Shown here: in pieces, positions 58,516 to 64,000 of the stretch | Layout of the letters: the number at the start of each line of letters is the position of its first letter | Position numbering within the stretch: the stretch's first letter is position 1 | Assembly: GCA_023231005.1 (NCBI GenBank) | Contig: JALNWG010000013.1 | Location: 13,959-77,958, forward strand | DNA from: Bacteroidales bacterium | Lineage (GTDB): Bacteria; Bacteroidota; Bacteroidia; Bacteroidales; FEN-979 | Reading direction: 5' to 3' | Length of the DNA stretch: 64,000 nt | The notes under the pieces: model-generated | Told to the model about the DNA's origin: nothing | Seen by the model: only the letters and a program-made list of their open reading frames with translations | The model's database searches: none | Position numbers and translations under genes: made by a program

Positions 58516-60555
58516 ATGTTTACAAACCTTAAACCCGTACCGGAAGATCTTCATCTTAATTCAGAACAGGCAACTCTTGTTGATGTCTTGCACGAACGTT
58601 CGGTATTGCATCCTGAAAAAAAAGCCTATACCTTCCTGGTCAATGGCGACGATGAAGTACTTTCTCTTACCTATGGTGAACTTGAAACTTGTGCCAGGAG
58701 AGTGGCCATGAGATTGACAAAGCTGGGATTGAATGGGAAAAATGTTTTGTTGTTCTATTCATCCGGAATTGATTTCGTCATCTCTTTTTTTGGATGTCTC
58801 ATCTCTGGTACGATCCCGGTGACTGTTTATCCGCCGCGAAAAAACAGATCTCTTGAGCGGATCCATTTAATTGTTTCCAATTGCGGTGCGGAATCAATCC
58901 TTACAACTGAAGCCATTACCCGTTCGTTGGAACGTAACTTTTCGAAAAATCCGTTATTAAAAACCCTGAAATGGTATGCAACTGAAAAATGGGCTGCTTC
59001 GGATCAGCCGGTTCAGGTTATTCCTGAACCGGGTTTTGAAGAGCTGGCTTTCCTTCAATATACCTCGGGCTCAACCGGCGATCCTAAGGGAGTGATGGTT
59101 TCTCATCGAAATATCATGTATAACTTGCGGTCGTTGCAAATACTCCTTCAAATCACTGAAAATGATGTTTCAGTTAACTGGATCCCGCAATTCCACGATT
59201 TGGGATTGGTTTTTGGAATATTAGAGACAGTCTTTTCTGGTTATCATGCGGTTTTAATCTCTCCGATCAACTTTATTTCTGATCCTTTTTGCTTTTTAAA
59301 GGCAATCAGTCATTATCATGCTACCCTGAGTGGACAACCCGATTTTGCGTTCAATCATTGTATTGATAAAACGACTGAATTACAGCGAAAGAATCTGGAT
59401 CTTTCCTCACTTAGGGTATTATTCAGCGGAGCAGAAACGGTGAGGAAATCAACTTTTGATCGGTTTTTGACTGCTTTTTCAAAAACCGGTCTTAAAGTGG
59501 GGGCCTTGTTCCCCGGTTATGGAATGGCTGAATCTACACTGATATTGACCTGTAATGATGTAACAAAACCCCCAGTCTATTTAGCAGTAAAAACCTCCTC
59601 TTTGCGACAAAACGAAGTGGTTTCGGCTATTGATGGCAATATGGAGGATGCACAATGGGTTACAAGTACCGGAAAAACATCCATCGACACTTCTCTGTTA
59701 ATTGTCGATCCTGAAACCAAAGAAATTCAACCTCCTGATAAAGTAGGGGAGATCTGGGCAAGCGGTAGTACCATTGCCATGGGATATTGGGGAAACCCGG
59801 GTGTTACGAAAGAAGTTTTCAAGGCAAGCCCGGCTGGCCGTGATGAGCCTTTTTGGCTCCGAACCGGCGATCTTGGCTTTTTACATGATGGAATGCTCTT
59901 TATCACCGGGAGATTGAAGGACCTGATCATCATCAACGGTCGCAATTTCTATCCTCAGGATATTGAAAAGGTGGCTGAAGAGAGCCATTCTTCCATTCGT
60001 AAGACTTTTATCGCCGCATTTCCCATTGAAATGAATGGAAAAGAACGGATCGCCATTGTTGCTGAATTGCGAAGGACAATTCTTCCTCCCGATATTTCTA
60101 AAATAACCGAAGCCATCATGGCTGCCGTTTCGTTGGAGTTTGAAGTGAAACCTGCTCGCATTACCTTGGTGCAAACCGGTTCTGTCCCAAAAACCTCCAG
60201 CAATAAAGTTATGCGCAGGGTTACTCGGGAATATCTCCTGGCCAACAAATTCGATGTGGTTTCCGACTATGTAAGTGAAGATGTTGATGGAGACCCTTCG
60301 GTTGAAGAAGGCCTGGAATCATCGAATCTGGAGCAATTTATGATCCACTGGGTATCTCGTCGCTTGAACAACGGGCTACCGGCAGATCCTGAAAAAAGCC
60401 TGGTCGCTTATGGAATTGATTCTCTAAGAGCATTAGAATTCACCGATGAAACTAAAAAGGCTTTTGACTTCGAATGGCCTCCCTATCTGTTTTTTGAAGA
60501 GATCCCGATTCGTCAGATGGCAGAGGAAGGAATCAAAATAATGGAAGCAGAGTGA
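58516..60555 (+). CDS. Fatty acyl-AMP ligase fused to a carrier domain
   Basis: The 679-residue protein is an AMP-forming ligase with the A3 loop YTSGSTGDPKG near 182-192, the FPGYGMAESTL motif near 335 and an RTGDLGF motif near 449-455, all typical of fatty acyl-AMP ligases (FAAL). A C-terminal carrier domain (about 600-679) holds the phosphopantetheine serine at 636 in YGIDSLRALEF. The enzyme would activate a carboxylic acid and load it on its own carrier. It ends one base before the stop-side of the stand-alone carrier gene on the other strand. The acid is unknown. Confidence 0.92.
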   Translation: MFTNLKPVPEDLHLNSEQATLVDVLHERSVLHPEKKAYTFLVNGDDEVLSLTYGELETCARRVAMRLTKLGLNGKNVLLFYSSGIDFVISFFGCLISGTIPVTVYPPRKNRSLERIHLIVSNCGAESILTTEAITRSLERNFSKNPLLKTLKWYATEKWAASDQPVQVIPEPGFEELAFLQYTSGSTGDPKGVMVSHRNIMYNLRSLQILLQITENDVSVNWIPQFHDLGLVFGILETVFSGYHAVLISPINFISDPFCFLKAISHYHATLSGQPDFAFNHCIDKTTELQRKNLDLSSLRVLFSGAETVRKSTFDRFLTAFSKTGLKVGALFPGYGMAESTLILTCNDVTKPPVYLAVKTSSLRQNEVVSAIDGNMEDAQWVTSTGKTSIDTSLLIVDPETKEIQPPDKVGEIWASGSTIAMGYWGNPGVTKEVFKASPAGRDEPFWLRTGDLGFLHDGMLFITGRLKDLIIINGRNFYPQDIEKVAEESHSSIRKTFIAAFPIEMNGKERIAIVAELRRTILPPDISKITEAIMAAVSLEFEVKPARITLVQTGSVPKTSSNKVMRRVTREYLLANKFDVVSDYVSEDVDGDPSVEEGLESSNLEQFMIHWVSRRLNNGLPADPEKSLVAYGIDSLRALEFTDETKKAFDFEWPPYLFFEEIPIRQMAEEGIKIMEAE

Positions 60556-60556
60556 T

Positions 60557-60799
60557 TTATTGTTGAGCTGTGGCTCTTGATTGAATGATCGTGAATAGAT
60601 CCTGTACGGTTTGGGAATTTGCAATATCTTCCGCATTGATGACAACATCATACTGAGTCTTGACTAAGGCAATCAAAATGAGCGCATTGATAGAACTCCA
60701 TTCAAACACTTCTCTGAAAACGCTATCGGGTTTCAACGTGTGAGGCGCGATATCTTCGTATTCTTCTTCTAACTGAGCGATGAAATCTTCAATCTTCAT
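60557..60799 (-). CDS. Stand-alone acyl carrier protein
   Basis: An 80-residue acidic helical protein with an acyl carrier fold. The start is placed at 60799 (MKIEDFIAQLEEEYED) because codons further upstream resemble no carrier protein. The phosphopantetheine site reads W34-S-S36-I-N-A-L, so the usual DSL is SSI and Ser36 is the likely attachment residue. A TATCTTTG box lies 19 bases upstream. It is convergent with the FAAL-carrier gene and probably serves the KAS III/SDR pair or the second FAAL. Confidence 0.8.
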   Translation of the reverse strand: MKIEDFIAQLEEEYEDIAPHTLKPDSVFREVFEWSSINALILIALVKTQYDVVINAEDIANSQTVQDLFTIIQSRATAQQ

Positions 60800-60818
60800 G
60801 TGGATTTGAATTATTATA

Positions 60819-60826
60819 CAAAGATA
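60819..60826 (-). promoter_or_regulatory. -7 box TATCTTTG for the acyl carrier gene
   Basis: Minus-strand TATCTTTG, 19 bases before the ATG at 60799. This also supports that start. Confidence 0.6.
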
Positions 60827-60901
60827 AGAATTTTCCGAATATGGAACATACCTGACTTTTGTGTTACTTTGCACTCTAATTGAACCAATTAATGTTATTC
60901 T

Positions 60902-62590
60902 ATGCCTGTAATGAGTGAATACTATCACCCTGAATTGACCTTACCCGATTTGCTAAACAGGGCCATACGCAATCATCCGGATGCTTTTATTGGGTATATT
61001 GATAAAAATGGAAAACTCATCATCCAGACTTATGAGGAACTCCGTGCCAAGGCAAAAATGATTGCGGCTGGTCTCTTTAACCTGGGATTGAAACAAGGTG
61101 ATACATTGATCATTTCAACCCAGTACAATCAGGAAACGATCGAATTACTCTGGGGCTGTTTTATGCTGGGTGTTGTGCCTACTGTTCTTCAGCCTCCCAT
61201 GACCTTTTCGGGGTACAATCCTTCGGTTGTGAAACTGACGAAGGTATTTGAGCAATTGAACAGCCCTTTTATTTTTATGAGTTCCGAAGTGAAGGATTCC
61301 GGCACCTTGCCTGTTAATAAAATAAAGCATTTGCCTGAATTGGATTGCGCCGGTTCCTATCCAGATCCCATTTTGAAGGCGGATGATCTTGCTTTTATCC
61401 AGTTTTCATCGGGCAGTACCGGCGATCCGAAAGGAATTATGCTAACCCACAACAACCTGATGGTGAACCTGGATGCTATCCGTATCGGACTTGACCTTCA
61501 TTATCCGGATCCAATGGGTAACTGGATGCCTCTATTTCACGACATGGGATTGATTGGATACCATATTGTCCCCATCTATTGTATGGTATTTCAGTATCAA
61601 ATCGAGACCAATGATTTCATTATGAATCCCGGATTGTGGCTGAATATGATGAGTGAACAAAAGATTGCCATTTCGGGCTGTACTAACTTCGGGCTTGCAT
61701 TGGTACTGAAATACTTTACTCGTAGAAAACCAGTCGCTGATTGGGATTTCTCAAGCATGAAAGCCTTGCTTAACGGTGCCGAACCCATTTCGGTTAAAAT
61801 CATGCAGGGTTATATAGATGCCCTTAAACCATTCGGATTTAAACCGGAAGCCATGATGCCGGTTTATGGGATGGCGGAGGCTTCCTTGGCGATAACTTTT
61901 GCTCCATTGTTGAAACGATCAGTAATTAATGCATTTGATGCCAATTTGCTTGATCGTGAGAACAAAACCAGACTTGTTGATCATTTCGATCCATCGGCAA
62001 GGATACTTACGGAAGTTGGAGTAGCGCTGAACGATGTTGAAATCAGGATTACGGATGGCGATGGCATCCCTCTTGAAGATGGTAACGCCGGCCATATTCA
62101 GTTAAAAGGTATGAATATAACAAAAGGTTATTACAATAACCCAAAGGCCACGGCTGCAGCTTTTTGCGGGGATTGGCTCCGAACCGGGGATATTGGATTT
62201 TTTTTCGAAGGAAGACTATACATCAGTGGCCGGTATAAAGATATTATTTTTAAAAATGGCCGGAACTATTTTGCCAACGATCTGGAAGAGATGGCTTGTC
62301 ACATCGACAATATCAAATTTGGTAAGATAATCTTTGGCGGAACTACGGGAAGAGACACCGGACAAGATAAGGTGATCGCCTTCGTAGCCAGCCTTTCGGA
62401 AGAAAAAGCAAAAGAAACATTCCGGGATCTAAGAGCCTTCCTGCGCAGCAACCTGGGGATTACCGTTGATGAAATGGTTTTGATCAGGTCAAATGAAATT
62501 CCCAAAACATCAAGTGGTAAAATTCAACGATTCAAGTTAATGCAACGGTATTTGAACGGGGAATTTGAGGATTGCAAAATCAATGCTTAA
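60902..62590 (+). CDS. Second fatty acyl-AMP ligase (no carrier domain)
   Basis: A 562-residue AMP-forming ligase with FSSGSTGDPKGIMLTHNN near 167-184, VYGMAEASLAITF near 321-333 and RTGDIGFFFEGRLYISGRYKD near 427-447. It has the FAAL layout but ends after the C-terminal subdomain with no phosphopantetheine site, so it must load a carrier made elsewhere, perhaps the stand-alone one next door. An in-frame ATG at 60911 is an alternative start. It overlaps the sulfotransferase gene by 11 bases in a convergent way. Confidence 0.9.
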   Translation: MPVMSEYYHPELTLPDLLNRAIRNHPDAFIGYIDKNGKLIIQTYEELRAKAKMIAAGLFNLGLKQGDTLIISTQYNQETIELLWGCFMLGVVPTVLQPPMTFSGYNPSVVKLTKVFEQLNSPFIFMSSEVKDSGTLPVNKIKHLPELDCAGSYPDPILKADDLAFIQFSSGSTGDPKGIMLTHNNLMVNLDAIRIGLDLHYPDPMGNWMPLFHDMGLIGYHIVPIYCMVFQYQIETNDFIMNPGLWLNMMSEQKIAISGCTNFGLALVLKYFTRRKPVADWDFSSMKALLNGAEPISVKIMQGYIDALKPFGFKPEAMMPVYGMAEASLAITFAPLLKRSVINAFDANLLDRENKTRLVDHFDPSARILTEVGVALNDVEIRITDGDGIPLEDGNAGHIQLKGMNITKGYYNNPKATAAAFCGDWLRTGDIGFFFEGRLYISGRYKDIIFKNGRNYFANDLEEMACHIDNIKFGKIIFGGTTGRDTGQDKVIAFVASLSEEKAKETFRDLRAFLRSNLGITVDEMVLIRSNEIPKTSSGKIQRFKLMQRYLNGEFEDCKINA

Positions 62591-63689
62591 AACCTGGATT
62601 ATCAATAAGAATTGATTTTTGACCGAAGATCTTCATGTATATTTTAAGAAGGAACAAAGATTTAAAAAACCACCATTGGCCTGCCTTATATGGAAAGTAA
62701 GTACCCAAAGTCATTAGAAATAATAAAATATAATTATAGATTAACATTGGACTTGATTTAAGAAACAAACAAAGGTTAAATCCCTTGTGTTCTCTTTGGT
62801 ACCCTAATAGATCTGCATATTTACCTGCAATCTGGTCGGCCATTTTAACCTGCTGGTCAGTGAGCTTCCCCTGCCAGGTGTTCATGCTTCGGGTATTGAT
62901 CGGTTTTAAAAGGTTCCCGTGAAATTTTTCCCAGGTTTCATTGCCGTATGTATTCAAAGTATCTTCTTTTCTTTTATGAAAATCGAATACCGATGGATCA
63001 TAATCAATCCCCAGAAAGTCGCAGAGCGATCTGAAAGTCTTCTCTTGATCCATTACCAAGTCTTCATAACGGAGTATGTAGTATTTATCCGGAAAACGGC
63101 GTTTACAGTCAAAAAACGAGTGGGTGAAATATCTCCATCTGCCAACCTGGAGGGGCAATGAGGGAGCTTCAACCGCTACATCCTTCTCAACAAGTTTTCG
63201 GATCGAAATAAAATTATCCCGGTAATCGCGGATAATACAAACGAATTTAGCATCAGGAAAAATTTTTCTTAAGCGATAAGCAAAAATTGAATAAATCGGA
63301 TTTTTATCGCCGATCCACAGGGTTTCCTCTTTATGATAGATGGAGTAAGCATAATAATTAATACTTTTTAAGAAAAGTTGGATAGAACCATTGTCCTTAT
63401 ATTTCAAAAGCTCACTGATGATAAATTCTTTATCGAACTTCAGATTTTCAACCCGTCGGACATTGAATTTGGAAAAGGAGAAAACATGATCGACAAACGA
63501 CCGGATCGTGGCTTCATCCCATTTTTTTACCTTTTTAAACCGTTGATATAAGAACATCATAACAGGAAACTCCGGGGCGATACGAATATTCGGATGCGCA
63601 TTGAACAATGTGGTAAGTAACGTTGTTCCCGAACGGGGTCTCCCCAGGATAAAAAAAATGGGAATCTTACTTAGATTTTCTGTTTCCAT
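62580..63689 (-). CDS. Sulfotransferase family protein
   Basis: The 369-residue protein opens with the PAPS 5'-phosphosulfate-binding loop FFILGRPRSGTTLL (12-25) and has a second PAPS-site segment VCIIRDYRDNFISIRK near 149-164. The last part (about 305-345) is hydrophobic and may bind the membrane. Sulfotransferases of this type put sulfate on sugar or lipid hydroxyls. The acceptor is unknown; its position at the edge of the acyl/glycan locus is suggestive. No -7 box was found nearby. Confidence 0.85.
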   Translation of the reverse strand: METENLSKIPIFFILGRPRSGTTLLTTLFNAHPNIRIAPEFPVMMFLYQRFKKVKKWDEATIRSFVDHVFSFSKFNVRRVENLKFDKEFIISELLKYKDNGSIQLFLKSINYYAYSIYHKEETLWIGDKNPIYSIFAYRLRKIFPDAKFVCIIRDYRDNFISIRKLVEKDVAVEAPSLPLQVGRWRYFTHSFFDCKRRFPDKYYILRYEDLVMDQEKTFRSLCDFLGIDYDPSVFDFHKRKEDTLNTYGNETWEKFHGNLLKPINTRSMNTWQGKLTDQQVKMADQIAGKYADLLGYQREHKGFNLCLFLKSSPMLIYNYILLFLMTLGTYFPYKAGQWWFFKSLFLLKIYMKIFGQKSILIDNPGFKH

Positions 63690-64000
63690 CTGTTAAAAAT
63701 TACGATCAAATTTTGAGCAAAAATAGAACAATTGAGCATGATAACAAACAAACAAAAAATGGACAAAACACCTTTACCCTCATAAATTTATAGTGTATCA
63801 TTGGAAAAGATGGGAGAATGATTGGAGACACCTCTGATTTTACCATTTGGAGAGCTTCAAATATGAAGTGTAAAGTAAGTGCCCAGAAAAGCTCGCTGGA
63901 GCATAACATGGTTACAAAAAACCAGCGTTACTGCTTTCGTATATCAAAGATTCATCCAGAGTTAAAAAAATTCTATCTTTGCTCTGATACAAAACGAAAA
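63690..64000. other. 311-base region at window edge without a recognised gene
   Basis: No convincing gene was found. A frame of 67 codons on the minus strand (63706-63909) has no recognisable features and is probably spurious. A -7 box at 63974-63981 points to a gene beyond the window. Confidence 0.5.
63974..63981 (+). promoter_or_regulatory. -7 box TATCTTTG for a gene beyond the window
   Basis: Exact TAnnTTTG match 19 bases before the right edge, on the plus strand. Confidence 0.5.

Noticed and set aside
63706..63909. Minus-strand frame of 67 codons near the right edge
   Set aside because: Low-complexity hydrophobic product without a promoter or known motif; probably chance.
1..64000. tRNA genes, rRNA genes, CRISPR arrays, transposases, phage genes or toxin-antitoxin pairs
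   Set aside because: All gaps were read; none showed the required folds, repeats or motifs.

Overview
The window comes from a member of the Bacteroidota, most likely a free-living or environmental Bacteroidia. The evidence is internal. At least fifteen genes are preceded by the -7 box TAnnTTTG of this phylum. Three large secreted peptidases end in type IX secretion (T9SS) sorting domains. There is a complete SUF operon, a CarboxypepD_reg/plug/beta-barrel outer membrane protein, and typical Bacteroidota gene pairings. No tRNA, rRNA, CRISPR array, transposase or phage gene was recognised. The window is almost all coding, and only two gaps exceed 300 bases (47085-47498 and 63690-64000).

Layout. 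1-11000: a VanZ fragment, uvrC, pdxB and a 34-residue basic ORF, a prolyl oligopeptidase, a class D beta-lactamase-like protein, a ferredoxin-nitroreductase, and a thiL/outer-membrane-barrel pair. 11100-20200: a K+ channel-nitroreductase pair, then sufB-C-D-S-E-T followed by dxs. 20200-29400: an NAD(P)-binding protein, an APC permease, a dCMP deaminase, a secreted M6 peptidase, a translationally coupled trio (M20 hydrolase, LOG protein, P-loop kinase) and manA. 29400-41400: a gingipain-like C25 peptidase, the rbfA-methyltransferase-LolC/E operon facing an MsbA-like exporter, a compact PBP4-like lipoprotein and a 1347-residue papain-like T9SS protein. 41400-50200: a second M20 hydrolase, a GT-C glycosyltransferase, a TPR protein, rsmA, an AT-rich orphan membrane gene beside a structured repeat, and a TMTC-like GT-C/TPR protein. 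50200-63700: an acyl/glycan locus.

The acyl/glycan locus is the part most likely to hold an undescribed pathway. A seven-gene minus-strand operon encodes, in order, a KAS III-like ketosynthase, an SDR reductase, a polyprenyl-phosphate GT2, a GNAT, an MBOAT O-acyltransferase, an SGNH-like partner and a GH27 alpha-galactosidase. It faces a fatty acyl-AMP ligase fused to a carrier domain, a stand-alone acyl carrier protein, a second fatty acyl-AMP ligase and a sulfotransferase. Together these suggest that a dedicated acyl group is built on a carrier protein and moved to a glycan or lipid-linked sugar. The two GT-C enzymes upstream could be users of the lipid-linked sugar. The end product cannot be read from sequence.

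A second unexpected pattern is a set of five blocks of degenerate direct repeats, all of period 7, at gene borders (310-330, 13994-14021, 17449-17483, 34074-34101, 44448-44482). One of them lies inside a coding region and encodes part of a signal peptide.
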